Of a DNA stretch of 64,000 nucleotides, positions 26,566 to 36,892 are shown piece after piece; position 1 is the stretch's first letter, and each line of letters opens with the position of its first letter. The notes under the pieces were generated by a model, which did no database searches, was not told the origin of the DNA, and saw only the letters and a list, made by a program, of their open reading frames with translations. The stretch comes from a bacterium (GTDB lineage Bacteria > Electryoneota > RPQS01), in NCBI GenBank assembly GCA_016721565.1, contig JADKHW010000001.1, positions 620,001 through 684,000 of the forward strand. Reading direction: 5' to 3'. The translations under genes and the position numbers were made by a program.

Positions 26566-28224
26566 GTGAGCGCTGCACGACCAAATCTAATGGGACAGTT
26601 GTCTCAGTTTGGGCGTCCGTTTTGGATGCTCAACATAATGGAGATGATTGAACGCCTTGCCTATTATGGCGTGCGCGTCGTTATTCCCATCTATATTGCA
26701 CAAGCCGATGAAATCAACGGACTGCATTTTACGCAAATACAGAAGGGAACAATCTTTTTTGTGTGGGCGCTGGTGCAATCGTTGGTGCCGATGTTCTCTG
26801 GTGGCTTTGCTGACCGCTACGGATATAAGCGGACGATTGCCACGAGCGTCTTTCTGGCCGCGACCGGATACATCTTGATGGCGACACAACGCGATTACTA
26901 TGCATTCATGTTTGGCTGCAGCGTCTTGGCACTCGGTACGGCGGTGTTTAAGCCCGGTATTCAGGGAACGTTAGTGCAGACCATCTCAAAAGAAACGTCC
27001 TCTGTGGGTTGGGGAACGTTTTACATGGTGGTCAATATCGGAGGGTTTCTTGGGCCTCCACTGGCTCATTACTTGTATGGAATTTCATGGCCAGCAGTAT
27101 TCTACGGTTGTGCTGGAATCGTCAGTTTGAATCTCTTGATGCTACTCACCTACAAAGAGGTCCCAGCCGGAGGAGACCAGAAGGGCACGCCTTGGACTAT
27201 CTTTAAGACAACATGTGTTAACATGTCGAGACCATGGTGGATAGTTCCGGTGGGAATGGTGGGAATTGCATTGGTATTTTTGTTGCAATTTCCTAAACCC
27301 ATTCAAATGGCCGTCGTCGGCCTATCTCTGGGCGCGCTGATTGTTCGCACGACACGCGTCGGAGCATTCATATGGTTGATGTCAGGCTTCTGGCTGATGT
27401 TTATGCAATTATTCGACATGCTGCCTAACTTTATCGTGGATTGGGTAGATAGTTCAGCAATTGTGACCGCGCTAAGTCTGCCAAGTTGGATGACGGACGT
27501 CACTCCGCGCGGAACGATGATCACGCAAGAATGGATGATCAACGCCAACTCGGGACTGATCGTTATCTTTGTGATCTTTGTTTCATATTTGGTATCGAGG
27601 ATGCGGCGGCTAACTTCGATTCTATTGGGAATGACGATTTCTGCGGCGGGACTTGTTGCGGCCGGGTTTACGATGTCAGGCTACCTCTGTATCCTCGGTA
27701 TCATGCTGTTCAGTGTCGGTGAGATGCTGGCTAGCCCCAAGATGAACGAGTATCTCGGCGTGATTGCGCCCGAGGGCCAGAAGGCGCTATACATGGGCTA
27801 TGCAAACATCCCACTAGCAATTGGCTGGAGTTACGGATCCTTGATGGGCGGTGAAGTTTACGACAAGCTCGGCGACAAGGCGAATCTTTCATTGAACTAC
27901 CTGGCAACAAAATTCGGTATAGTTAGCGGGATGGCGCAAGATACCATTGTCTCGAAAGTGCAAGCGACGGGTGTTGATCCGACTCGCGCAGCACAAGTCG
28001 TAGCCGATGCATTTGTGCAGGGTGAAGGAATTTCACGCGTTAAGGCTACTGAATTTCTCGGCATTGTTTCGGGTATGGATGCGGCACAGACAACGACAAT
28101 GCTTTGGAACACATATCATCCATACAAGCTTTGGTATCAATTTGCGGCAATTGGAATTGCATCTTCAATTGGTATCGCGATATACTCTTACTTCGCTCAC
28201 AGATGGCAAACTAAAGACGTTTAG
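26566..28224 (+). CDS. POT/PTR2-family MFS transporter
   Basis: The 552-residue inner-membrane protein has about 12-14 hydrophobic segments, an ERLAYYGVRVV first-helix motif, GGFADRYGYKR, GTAVFKPGIQGTLV, and NIGGFLGPPLAHY. These are proton-coupled oligopeptide transporter hallmarks. A soluble insertion of roughly 90 residues near 415-510 precedes the last helix. GTG at 26566 is the start, one base after the stop of the BtuF-like gene. Substrate is likely di- or tripeptides, though some family members carry other solutes. Confidence 0.85.
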   Translation: MSAARPNLMGQLSQFGRPFWMLNIMEMIERLAYYGVRVVIPIYIAQADEINGLHFTQIQKGTIFFVWALVQSLVPMFSGGFADRYGYKRTIATSVFLAATGYILMATQRDYYAFMFGCSVLALGTAVFKPGIQGTLVQTISKETSSVGWGTFYMVVNIGGFLGPPLAHYLYGISWPAVFYGCAGIVSLNLLMLLTYKEVPAGGDQKGTPWTIFKTTCVNMSRPWWIVPVGMVGIALVFLLQFPKPIQMAVVGLSLGALIVRTTRVGAFIWLMSGFWLMFMQLFDMLPNFIVDWVDSSAIVTALSLPSWMTDVTPRGTMITQEWMINANSGLIVIFVIFVSYLVSRMRRLTSILLGMTISAAGLVAAGFTMSGYLCILGIMLFSVGEMLASPKMNEYLGVIAPEGQKALYMGYANIPLAIGWSYGSLMGGEVYDKLGDKANLSLNYLATKFGIVSGMAQDTIVSKVQATGVDPTRAAQVVADAFVQGEGISRVKATEFLGIVSGMDAAQTTTMLWNTYHPYKLWYQFAAIGIASSIGIAIYSYFAHRWQTKDV

Positions 28225-28263
28225 GTTTAGTGACATTGATTTGACGACAATTTCGGAAATCCT

Positions 28264-29475
28264 ATGAACGCGACACACAAAATTCAACCTGCTCGCCGAA
28301 CTGAGAATGTAACGTATGCTGTGCGCGACGTGGTGGTGCTGGCACAGCAAGTTGCCGCATCCGGCCGCGAAATGCTCTATTTGAATATCGGCGACCCGAA
28401 CCTGTTTGACTTTGCGACACCGGATCATGTGGTGGAAGCAACGGCCAAGGCCATGCGTGACAATCGCAACGGATACGCACCGTCGACGGGCATTCCAGCA
28501 GCAGTTTCCGCAATCGCGCGCGACGCCGAGCGCAATCACATCACGAACATTCAGGATATTTTCGTCACCACCGGTGCGAGCGAAGCAATTGACATTTGCC
28601 TGACAGCGTTAGTGAATGCCGGCGAAAATGTGCTCACACCAACGCCCGGTTATCCGCTCTACACGGCGTTGCTGGCAAAGCTTGAAGCTCAGGAAGTGCC
28701 GTATTATCTCGAAGAGGCAAATGGCTGGCAGCCGGATTTGGATGATATCGCGAGCAAAATTAACAGCAAGACGCGCGCGATCGTGTTGATCAACCCTAAC
28801 AATCCAACAGGTTCAGTTTGTGATCGAAAGACACTCGAGGGCATTCTCGAATTAGCGCGCAAACACAACATTGTAATCTTTGCCGATGAGATTTATGACA
28901 AATTGATTCTCGGTGGCGGTAAGCATATTTCAATAGCCTCACTCGATCCGAGTTATCCGATGGTCACATTCAACGGCATGTCCAAGGCGTATGTCGCGCC
29001 AGGCTTTCGTATCGGCTGGGGTATTGTCTCAGGTGACAAGGCGCGAGTTGGAGATTATGTCGAGGCCATCAACAAGCTCTTGCGCGCGCGACTGTCGGCC
29101 AACCATCCTGAGCAATACGCGATTGCACCGGCTTTGGACGGCGATCAGTCACACTTGACAGTGTTGAAGCAGAAGCTTTCACGCCGACGCGATATTTCGG
29201 TTCAAATGCTGAATGACATTCCCGGAGTGTCCTGCGTGCCACCGACCGGAGCATTTTACGCGTTCCCGAAGCTAACGATTGAGCAGGAAGACGAGTTGTT
29301 CGTCAGGGAGTTAATTAAGGCAACCGGAGTTGTGACTGTGCATGGTTCAGGGTTTGGTCAGCGCCCTGGTACAAAACATTTCCGCATCGTGTTCCTGCCG
29401 CCGGAAGAAATTTTGAAGAAGGCCTACAGACTTATTGGCGAGTTCATTGGACAGTTTGCGGGCGTTACCGCATAG
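28264..29475 (+). CDS. PLP-dependent class I/II aminotransferase
   Basis: The 403-residue enzyme has LYLNIGDPNLFDF near the N-terminus, TTGASEAIDICL, NPNNPTGSV, FADEIYDKL, the Schiff-base lysine in NGMSKAYVAPGFRIGWG, and a C-terminal arginine in HFRIVFLPP that binds the substrate carboxylate. It is closest by eye to AlaA/aspartate-type aminotransferases of the I-alpha subgroup; the amino donor cannot be fixed. GGAAAT precedes the ATG. It closes the plus-strand unit. Confidence 0.92.
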   Translation: MNATHKIQPARRTENVTYAVRDVVVLAQQVAASGREMLYLNIGDPNLFDFATPDHVVEATAKAMRDNRNGYAPSTGIPAAVSAIARDAERNHITNIQDIFVTTGASEAIDICLTALVNAGENVLTPTPGYPLYTALLAKLEAQEVPYYLEEANGWQPDLDDIASKINSKTRAIVLINPNNPTGSVCDRKTLEGILELARKHNIVIFADEIYDKLILGGGKHISIASLDPSYPMVTFNGMSKAYVAPGFRIGWGIVSGDKARVGDYVEAINKLLRARLSANHPEQYAIAPALDGDQSHLTVLKQKLSRRRDISVQMLNDIPGVSCVPPTGAFYAFPKLTIEQEDELFVRELIKATGVVTVHGSGFGQRPGTKHFRIVFLPPEEILKKAYRLIGEFIGQFAGVTA

Positions 29476-29494
29476 ACGTCAATCATTAGAATTT

Positions 29495-29524
29495 AAAAAG
29501 CCCTTGCGATCGCAAGGGCTTTTT
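29495..29524. terminator. Bidirectional rho-independent terminator
   Basis: A perfect 30-base palindrome (AAAAAGCCCTTGCGA and its complement) lies between the convergent aminotransferase and nuoN genes, 19 and 23 bases from their stops. It has T-runs on both strands, so it can end transcription from either side. Confidence 0.95.
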
Positions 29525-29547
29525 TCTAAATCAAATTAGATCAGACT

Positions 29548-30976
29548 CTAAGGAACTGCTTTCAACATCGCCGTTACGAGCTGATCGGGGAACAAACCGA
29601 TTACGACAATCAAGATGGATGAAATCGCCAGTGCGGCCTTATAGCCCATCGGCTGGGAAATGGCCACATCGCCTTCGGGCTTGGCCATGAACATTGTTGA
29701 GATGACTTTCAAATAGTAAAACGCCGCGACAGCGCTGTTCAAGAGGCCGATAATGACAAGGGTCAAATGGCCCTCATTTAGCGCAGCCGAAAATAGATAT
29801 AATTTCCCAAAGAAACCTGCCGTCGGCGGAATACCGATCAATGACAACATGAATACAGTCATCGTCAATCCAAGTAGCGGATGAACCGTACCCATACCGC
29901 GCAACGAATCAAACGAGTAATCGCCTTTACCGCGCTGATTCAGTAGCATAAGCACACCAAACGCGCCAAGATTCATCAAGGGCGTAACCAATCAGATAAA
30001 AGCCGGAAGCCGCAAACGCTTCGCGCGAACCAGCAACTATGCCGACCAGAAGATAACCGGCATGGGCAATTGAAGAATAGGCCAGCATACGCTTTACACT
30101 CTGCTGCCTCATCGCAACAACATTGCCGAGGGTCATGGTCAACGCCGAGACCACCGTCAAAGCTCCAACCCAATGTTCAGACGTAGTGCTCAAGGCTTGT
30201 CCAAATACGCGAATTAACCCGACAAAGGCCGCCGCCTTCGCACCCGTGGACATGAAGGCTGTAATCGTAGTAGGCGCACCTTCATATACATCAGGTGACC
30301 AGAAATGGAACGGAACGGCGGAAACTTTGAAAGCAAAACCGACCAATAACAGAGCTATCCCGCTTGCGGTCATCGGGCCGATACCATCGCTGTCTCTTAA
30401 AGTCTGGGCGATTGCGTTGTACTCAAGCGAACCAATTCCGCCATAGATCAGCGCCATGCCGTAAAGCAAGAATGCGGATGAAAATGCTCCAAGAACGAGA
30501 TACTTCATGCCGCCTTCAATTGAAGCCGGATCGTCACGGCGCAATGAAACAAGCACGTAAAGCGAAACTGACATGGTCTCAAGGCCAACAAAGAACAAGA
30601 GCAAACTTCCAGCTGAGGCCATGACCATCATCCCGAACACACACATCGTCAGGAGTGAATAGTATTCACCCAAACGGATGCGGCGGAACTTCATATATAG
30701 AGGCGAGAAGATCGCAGTAACCACTCCGATAAAAGTAAATAAGGCACGGAACCATGCCGTGAATCCGTCATTAAAGACCTGCCCGGCCATAATCATCCCG
30801 CTCTCGCCGGGCGAAACAATTGACAGGATTCCGGCCACCGCAAGGCCGATGATAGTCACACCTTGCGAAGCTGAAGCGTTCTTCTCTTTGGCGGCGATAT
30901 CGACTATAATAGCCAGCAAGGCCGTCAATACGACAACCAGTTCAGGCAGGACACCTAAAAAGTCATTCGCATTCAT
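29548..30976 (-). CDS. nuoN: NADH-quinone oxidoreductase subunit N (frameshifted)
   Basis: This is an antiporter-like proton-channel subunit of complex I, with about 14 membrane helices. The 5' frame carries the conserved FFVGLETMSVSLYVLVSL, the helix-7 and -8 region (FKVSAVPFHFWSPDVYEGAP) and SIAHAGYLL. The frame breaks at GCCCTTG (plus-strand GGG, 29980-29982). Removing one base gives GYALMNLGAFGVLMLL and continues through GIPPTAGFFGKLYLF to the stop. The repaired length is about 475 residues, normal for NuoN. It overlaps the nuoM stop by one base (TAATG). It is the last gene of the nuoJKLMN set. Confidence 0.95.
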
Positions 30977-32487
30977 TACGGCATTACTCCAATCAATTGC
31001 GAGAACTCACTTTGTTGGAATTTCTCGAGCACAAGCTGAAGCGAGGGCTCCATGCGGACAATCAGCGGATCGGGATAGACGCCAATCCAAATGGCAAGCA
31101 CAACCAATACGACAATTGGAAGTCCCTCGACTAAAGTGATGTCCTTCAGCTTGCTGTTTTCTTCGTGCACGATCTTGCCATAAAAGACTCGCTGATACAT
31201 CCACAGCAAATATACAGCGGCAAGGATGACGCCGGATGTCGCAATGACACCATAGAAAGTATTGGAGGAGAACGTGCCAAGCAAGATCAGGAACTCACCG
31301 ACAAAACCATTTGTCATCGGCAAGCCAATCGAAGACAAAGCAATAATCAGGAACAGCACTGCATAGACCGGCATGACCTTAGCGATTCCGCCGTAATCTG
31401 CAATCAATCGCGTGTGACGGCGTTCATAGACAACACCGACCAATAGGAACAGCGCGCCAGTCGAAATACCGTGGTTTATCTGCTGTAGAAGTGAGCCGGT
31501 CAGACCTTGTTGATTCAAGGCAAATGTTCCGAGCATTACGAAACCCAAATGCGCAACGGACGAATAGGCCACGAGTTTCTTCATGTCCTTTTGAACCATC
31601 GCAACCAAGGCACCGTACACAATTCCAATCAGAGCGAGCCAGCTAATCCAAGGCACAAACTGAAGCGTGGCCTGCGGGAACATCGGCAAGCAGAACCGCA
31701 AGAAGCCGTAAGTTCCCATTTTAAGCAGGACCCCGGCAAGAATCACCGAACCCGCAGTCGGGGCTTCGGTGTGCGCATCCGGTAGCCAGGTATGTAACGG
31801 GAACAGAGGAACTTTGATAGCAAAAGCCAAACCGAACGCGAGGAAAAGCCAGCGCTGGACATCCAACGCATACTTCGATTGGTCGGTCGCCATTAACAGG
31901 TTGAAAGTGTGCTTTCCAGTCTCGGGATCGAGGGTGTGGAAATACACATACAAGATTCCCGCGAGCATGAGTACGGACCCCGCCATGGTAAACAAGAAGA
32001 ACTTAATCGTCGCATAGAGTCTTCGCTGTCCACCCCAAACACCAATCAAAAAGAACATCGGCACGAGCATGACTTCCCACATAACATAGAAGACAAACAG
32101 GTCAAGCGCAGCAAATACGCCGACCATACCCGCTTCAAGCAGAAGGAAGAAGAAGAAATACTCCTGAACGCGCTCGTGAATGCTGTGCCAACTGCTGATG
32201 ACGCAGAGCACAGTCAGCAAGGTGGTCAGAACTATCAAGAACAAACTTATGCCATCGACACCCAAATGCCATTCTGCTCCGATGGATGGTATCCACGGAA
32301 GCTTTTCAACCATTTGGAAAGCGCCTTCACCAACTTGGAAGTTGGCGTAAACTACTAACGACACAAGAAAAGCCGCGATACTTGCTCCCAAAGCTGTCCA
32401 GCGGATAACATTGGGGGAAGTACGCGGCAATAACAAAACCAGTAAACTGGCGACAGCGGGGATGGCTATGCAAAGAGTAAGCAGCAT
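30976..32487 (-). CDS. nuoM: NADH-quinone oxidoreductase subunit M
   Basis: The 503-residue antiporter-like membrane subunit has the key glutamate in FYVMWEVMLVPMFFLIG, PLHTWLPDAHTEAPTAGSV with the conserved lysine nearby, and KKLVAYSSVAHLGFVMLG. It pumps protons during NADH oxidation in complex I. Length and motifs are standard. It lies between nuoL and nuoN with gaps of four bases or less. Confidence 0.97.
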   Translation of the reverse strand: MLLTLCIAIPAVASLLVLLLPRTSPNVIRWTALGASIAAFLVSLVVYANFQVGEGAFQMVEKLPWIPSIGAEWHLGVDGISLFLIVLTTLLTVLCVISSWHSIHERVQEYFFFFLLLEAGMVGVFAALDLFVFYVMWEVMLVPMFFLIGVWGGQRRLYATIKFFLFTMAGSVLMLAGILYVYFHTLDPETGKHTFNLLMATDQSKYALDVQRWLFLAFGLAFAIKVPLFPLHTWLPDAHTEAPTAGSVILAGVLLKMGTYGFLRFCLPMFPQATLQFVPWISWLALIGIVYGALVAMVQKDMKKLVAYSSVAHLGFVMLGTFALNQQGLTGSLLQQINHGISTGALFLLVGVVYERRHTRLIADYGGIAKVMPVYAVLFLIIALSSIGLPMTNGFVGEFLILLGTFSSNTFYGVIATSGVILAAVYLLWMYQRVFYGKIVHEENSKLKDITLVEGLPIVVLVVLAIWIGVYPDPLIVRMEPSLQLVLEKFQQSEFSQLIGVMP

Positions 32488-32491
32488 GAGC

Positions 32492-34414
32492 TTATCCCAA
32501 TACCGACCATATTAAAACACCTAACAACACAACGGAACCCATGCCCATCATTACGGCATAGTTTTGCGTGACACCCGTCTGAATTCGGCGCACGAAACCG
32601 CCCACACCTGAAACTGTCGTTCCAAGGCCATTGACCGCTCCATCAATAGTACCTTGGTCGATGTACTTGGCCATGAGTTCGGAAGCCTTTACAAGCGGTT
32701 GCGAAATCACACCATCATAGATCTGGTCAACCCAATATTTATTGTAGAGCAAATGACGCATGCCAGACTTGCCCAACGACTCAACCGTTGCAGACTTGCC
32801 CAGATACCAACTGCGTGCCAAGAAGATACCAATTAGAGCAACAAGAACGGACGCGGCCATCAATACATATTCAGCAGACGGAACACCTGCGTGTTCACCG
32901 CCACCATGTGTTGCACCGCCTTCAGATATCAGTGGGGCGAGCCAATCGTGGAAGAAATTGTGGCCACCGAGCGCATGCGGAACACCAACGTAGCCACCAA
33001 TTGCCGAAAGAACCGCCAAAACAATGAGCGGAACCGTCATCAACTTGGGAGACTCGTGGACGTGATGCTCCTGTGCCTTTGATCCGCGGAACTTACCGAA
33101 GAAGGTCAGGAACAACAGTCGGAACATGTAGAAAGCTGTGCAAAATGCAGCTGTCAGGCCTATCGCCCAGAGCGCGACATGATGTGACTCATAGGTCTTC
33201 CAGAGAATCTCGTCTTTGGAGAAGAATCCCGCAAGCCCGGGGATACCGGCAATCGCAAGCGTACCAACCAAGAAGGTCATATAAGTGACAGGCATCTTGC
33301 TCTTCAAGCCACCCATTAAGCGAATATCCTGCTCGTCCGACATGCCGTGAATAACTGAGCCTGATCCCAAGAACAACAAACCCTTAAAGAAGGCGTGCGT
33401 CATCAAATGGAAGACTGCGGCAGTATAGGCCCCAACACCACAAGCCAGGAACATGAAACCGAGTTGGCTAACGGTGGAGTAGGCAAGAACTTTCTTGATA
33501 TCGGTCTGGACCAAACCGATTGTTGCCGCGAACAATGCTGTCAGCGCGCCCACCCAAGCAACCACGAGCATCGCATCAGGTGAAAGCGAGAACAGGAAAT
33601 TCGAGCGGACAATCATATAGACACCAGCCGTGACCATCGTCGCGGCATGGATCAATGCCGAAACAGGAGTTGGACCAGCCATCGCATCGGGCAGCCATGT
33701 ATATAAAGGTAGCTGAGCCGACTTGCCGGTTGCGCCCGTGAAGAGTAGAAGGCAGATTGCGGTGATCACTCCTGCCCCAACTGGATAAGCTTGCGCCATC
33801 GGCTGAATCTCGCGGAAGTTAATCGTCCCGAATGTGGTCCAGATCAAAAAGATGGCGAGCAGGAAACCGAAGTCACCGATACGGTTCATGATGAAAGCCT
33901 TCTTACCCGCAGATGCCTTCAACTCATCTGTGTACCAGAAACCAATCAGCAAATATGAACAGAGACCGACGCCTTCCCAACCCACAAACATCACAAGGTA
34001 GTTACTCCCCATGACCAAGAGGAGCATGAAGAACACGAACAAATTGAGGTAGATAAAGAACTTGCGGAAGCCTTCATCACCGTGCATATAACCAATTGAA
34101 TAGATATGAATGAGCGTCGAAACACCCGTGACGATCAACATCATCACCATCGAGAGCGGATCGGCAAGAAAACTGGCTTGAGCTGAGAAATTGCCTACAA
34201 TAATCCAACGGAACATCTCAAGCTCAAAGTGACGAGCGTTGGGAGCCATACCAAGAAGCTGGAAGAATCCGCCTAAGGCAACGACGAAGCTTGCACCAAC
34301 CATGAGCGCGGCGACCGAACCAACAACTTTTTCCGATTGACCGCGCAACACAAAGCTGTTGAGTACGACACCCAAAAGCGGAAAGAGCGGAATTAGATAA
34401 AGTAGATCGAGCAT
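32492..34414 (-). CDS. nuoL: NADH-quinone oxidoreductase subunit L
   Basis: The 640-residue protein has GWEGVGLCSYLLIGFWY, QLPLYTWLPDAMAGPTPVSALIHAATMVTAG and KKVLAYSTVSQLGFMFLA, all diagnostic of NuoL. The C-terminal part should form the long lateral helix that clamps the other antiporter subunits. A His/Gly-rich loop (GGATHGGGEHAG) sits near 500. The start overlaps the stop of nuoK by one base. Confidence 0.97.
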   Translation of the reverse strand: MLDLLYLIPLFPLLGVVLNSFVLRGQSEKVVGSVAALMVGASFVVALGGFFQLLGMAPNARHFELEMFRWIIVGNFSAQASFLADPLSMVMMLIVTGVSTLIHIYSIGYMHGDEGFRKFFIYLNLFVFFMLLLVMGSNYLVMFVGWEGVGLCSYLLIGFWYTDELKASAGKKAFIMNRIGDFGFLLAIFLIWTTFGTINFREIQPMAQAYPVGAGVITAICLLLFTGATGKSAQLPLYTWLPDAMAGPTPVSALIHAATMVTAGVYMIVRSNFLFSLSPDAMLVVAWVGALTALFAATIGLVQTDIKKVLAYSTVSQLGFMFLACGVGAYTAAVFHLMTHAFFKGLLFLGSGSVIHGMSDEQDIRLMGGLKSKMPVTYMTFLVGTLAIAGIPGLAGFFSKDEILWKTYESHHVALWAIGLTAAFCTAFYMFRLLFLTFFGKFRGSKAQEHHVHESPKLMTVPLIVLAVLSAIGGYVGVPHALGGHNFFHDWLAPLISEGGATHGGGEHAGVPSAEYVLMAASVLVALIGIFLARSWYLGKSATVESLGKSGMRHLLYNKYWVDQIYDGVISQPLVKASELMAKYIDQGTIDGAVNGLGTTVSGVGGFVRRIQTGVTQNYAVMMGMGSVVLLGVLIWSVLG

Positions 34415-34719
34415 TAGCCTTTGAGCGCGCTCAGCGCGTCAACATTCATGGTTCCCCGTTTACGCCAAACCGATATCAAAATGGCCAAACCAACCGCAAC
34501 TTCAGCGGCGGCGACACATAGAACAAAAAAAACAACCACTTGCGCCTCTTGATCAGCAGCATGCCGGGCAAGAGCAACAAAAGTCAAATTTACGGAATTG
34601 AGCATCAGCTCAACCGACATCAATATAGTGATAAGGTTCTTCCGGGTCAGCACACCCATCGCTCCGATACCAAACAGAACGGCGGCTAACAGGAGGTAAT
34701 GGGCAAGTTCAACTTGCAT
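34414..34719 (-). CDS. nuoK: NADH-quinone oxidoreductase subunit K
   Basis: The 101-residue protein has three membrane helices and the conserved LMSVELMLNSVNLTFVA and FVLCVAAAEVAVGLAI segments, which carry the proton-path glutamates. Length is standard. It overlaps nuoJ by eleven bases. Confidence 0.97.
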   Translation of the reverse strand: MQVELAHYLLLAAVLFGIGAMGVLTRKNLITILMSVELMLNSVNLTFVALARHAADQEAQVVVFFVLCVAAAEVAVGLAILISVWRKRGTMNVDALSALKG

Positions 34720-35233
34720 CTTTGCCGCCTTCTTTACCCTCTTTTCGGACTAGGGCTACCGCGCCAATCATGGCTGCAAGTAGCAGAACGGATGTGGCTT
34801 CAAACGCATAGAGGTATTTGCTGAACAATATCTTGCCGAGTTCCTTGACTTTGCCGAAGTCATCGGGAATCGAGGGCATCTCAGGAAGCACCGAACTCCC
34901 TCGAACAATGGCCATGAACAAAGCGAACAACGTCAGTCCTGCCACAAAAAGTCCGGCGATCCGCCAACCTTTGGACAAAACCTCGTCAATTCTGCGCAAA
35001 TTCAGGAGCATAATAACAAAAAGCAGGAGCACAATAATGGCTCCTGCATAGACAATCATCTGGATTGCGGCGAGAAATGGGGCGGCCAGCAGAACATACA
35101 AACCAGCCAAGCAAAACATGGTGCCGACGAGATAGAGTGCCGAACCTATGGGCGACGGCGAAGTGACGACCAAAAGGGCCGTCAGAACCGCTCCGACCGC
35201 GAGCAACAGAAATAAAATTGTCTCCAGGCCCAT
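34709..35233 (-). CDS. nuoJ: NADH-quinone oxidoreductase subunit J
   Basis: The 174-residue protein has five membrane helices and the family motif IQMIVYAGAIIVLLLFVIMLL with the conserved tyrosine. It is the first gene of a five-gene membrane-arm set. nuoA-I are absent immediately upstream, where lpxK lies, so this set has its own promoter (35281-35309) and is split from the rest of complex I. Confidence 0.96.
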   Translation of the reverse strand: MGLETILFLLLAVGAVLTALLVVTSPSPIGSALYLVGTMFCLAGLYVLLAAPFLAAIQMIVYAGAIIVLLLFVIMLLNLRRIDEVLSKGWRIAGLFVAGLTLFALFMAIVRGSSVLPEMPSIPDDFGKVKELGKILFSKYLYAFEATSVLLLAAMIGAVALVRKEGKEGGKDAS

Positions 35234-35280
35234 AGCGGTCAGTTACTACGCGGATACTCTATAACATCCATAGATTGCTG

Positions 35281-35309
35281 AATATAGCCATATCTCCACA
35301 AAAAGTCAA
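35281..35309 (-). promoter_or_regulatory. Sigma70-type promoter for nuoJKLMN
   Basis: On the minus strand TTGACT (35304-35309) and TATATT (35281-35286) are 17 bases apart in an AT-rich 134-base gap. Transcription would start near 35274, about 40 bases before nuoJ. Confidence 0.78.
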
Positions 35310-35367
35310 TCATTTTGTGAAGCATTGCTCAAAGTGCTTTATACTTAATTAAATAACAAATATAATC

Positions 35368-36399
35368 TTAGGGAATTGGCTGTCCTCGAAAGCACTTCGA
35401 TTGAACTCTTTGATTCTCAAATAAGCCTACAAAGTCAATGAGTGTCCGAATCCACAAGATTAGCTCGTCCGACTCCAAAATTGAAAGTTCGTAGGGAATC
35501 TCGACAAGAGGTAAGGCACCGTTCCATGAGCGGATGCGGATATTGTCTTTAGCTGTTGTCAGAACGGCCACAGCATTTGACCTACGGGCTTCCTCGACAA
35601 CGGCCCCCAGTTCGTTCTCAGTAAACGCATGATGATCTCGGAATGCGCGGTGTCCCGCCACATTAACCCCGGCTTTTGCTAAAAAGCTCTTAACTCGGTC
35701 AGGGCGGGCGACTCCGGTAAGGAGGAAAGACGGTCCTGTGGGCCAGTCTGGCCATGAATCAGCTAAGGCAGCTGGTGTAACATGAAACAGCCGTTTGCCA
35801 TGGGCTTCGGCAACGACCTTGGCAGCCTCCCCTCTACCAACAGAAACAACTGCTGAAGCACGAGAGATTGCCGGAGGTCGCTCGCGGAGTCTTCCGGCTG
35901 GAAGCAGGTGTCCATTGTCAAAAGGGAAGTCAGAGTCGAGTAATACAAGATCAATATCTCGCGCGAGGGAGCGGTGCTGGAATCCGTCATCTAATATGAT
36001 CAGCTTCGCACCAAACTCATTTGCGGCGACTTTTGCAGATTCGATACGGCTGGCATTTGAGATTACGAGCGACTTTGGGCAATTTCGTTTGATTAAGAGC
36101 GGCTCATCACCGCTCTCTTCCCAATGCGAATCGATCTCGACTATTGTTAACTCTTTGGACTTACGACCATAGCCTCGACTCAATACGGCGATGCGGTTTC
36201 GATCTTGCAAATGCGGAAAGTACTGTTCGAGTAACTTTACCAGCGCGATCACAAACGGAGTCTTGCCGTTGCCACCAACGGTAATATTGCCAACCGATAT
36301 TACTGGAACAGGCGCGCGCCATCCGCCCCGCTTGTCCCACTTACGGTGATACGAATCGGCAAAAAAGCCATAGAGTTTTTCGGCAAGAGTGAGAATCAC
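35368..36399 (-). CDS. lpxK: Tetraacyldisaccharide 4'-kinase
   Basis: The 343-residue inner-membrane-associated kinase phosphorylates the lipid A disaccharide at the 4' position. It has VGNITVGGNGKTPF (Walker A, about 36-49), LSRGYGRKS, GDEPLL, ILDDGFQHRSLARDIDLVLLD and LLPAGRLRE, all LpxK hallmarks. It shows that the organism makes lipid A. Its start overlaps the nrdR stop by four bases. Confidence 0.96.
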   Translation of the reverse strand: MILTLAEKLYGFFADSYHRKWDKRGGWRAPVPVISVGNITVGGNGKTPFVIALVKLLEQYFPHLQDRNRIAVLSRGYGRKSKELTIVEIDSHWEESGDEPLLIKRNCPKSLVISNASRIESAKVAANEFGAKLIILDDGFQHRSLARDIDLVLLDSDFPFDNGHLLPAGRLRERPPAISRASAVVSVGRGEAAKVVAEAHGKRLFHVTPAALADSWPDWPTGPSFLLTGVARPDRVKSFLAKAGVNVAGHRAFRDHHAFTENELGAVVEEARRSNAVAVLTTAKDNIRIRSWNGALPLVEIPYELSILESDELILWIRTLIDFVGLFENQRVQSKCFRGQPIP

Positions 36400-36884
36400 T
36401 CGATCAAATCTGTATCAAGTTTACGGTCAAGCTTCTCGCCCTTTATCTTCTTCAGCTCTTCTAAGAACTCATTGACAGACATGTAGCGCTTGTACACCGA
36501 CGCGAAGCGCACGTAAGCGACCTCGTCCACATTGACCAATTCTTCGAGAATCCATTGGCCAATTTGAGATGCCGTGACCTCACGGTCAGCTTCAGCGAGC
36601 ACGCGGGCTTCAATGGCGTCGGTCATGTTCTCTATGACTTCAGTGGTTACCGGCCGCTTGATACAGGCAATAGAAAGCCCGCGATACACCTTTTCGCGGT
36701 CGAAAGGTTCGCGGGCTCCGTCGGACTTTATAACGTGTACGATTCTAACTTCGATGGATTCGTAGGTTGTGAAACGATGGCCGCACTTCAAGCATTCGCG
36801 GCGGCGGCGAATCGCGCGGCCCTCTTTGGCCGGACGCGAGTCTATGACCCGGTCATCGTCAGTGCTGCAAAACGGGCAGCGCAA
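36396..36884 (-). CDS. nrdR: Transcriptional repressor NrdR
   Basis: The 162-residue protein has a zinc ribbon (Cys3, Cys6, Cys31, Cys34) followed by an ATP-cone domain from about 48 to 138. It represses ribonucleotide reductase genes according to dATP/ATP levels. All four zinc ligands are present. It sits eight bases after glyA, a common FCB and proteobacterial pairing linking one-carbon and nucleotide metabolism. The NrdR-controlled genes are not in the window. Confidence 0.96.
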   Translation of the reverse strand: MRCPFCSTDDDRVIDSRPAKEGRAIRRRRECLKCGHRFTTYESIEVRIVHVIKSDGAREPFDREKVYRGLSIACIKRPVTTEVIENMTDAIEARVLAEADREVTASQIGQWILEELVNVDEVAYVRFASVYKRYMSVNEFLEELKKIKGEKLDRKLDTDLIE

Positions 36885-36892
36885 AGTTACTC

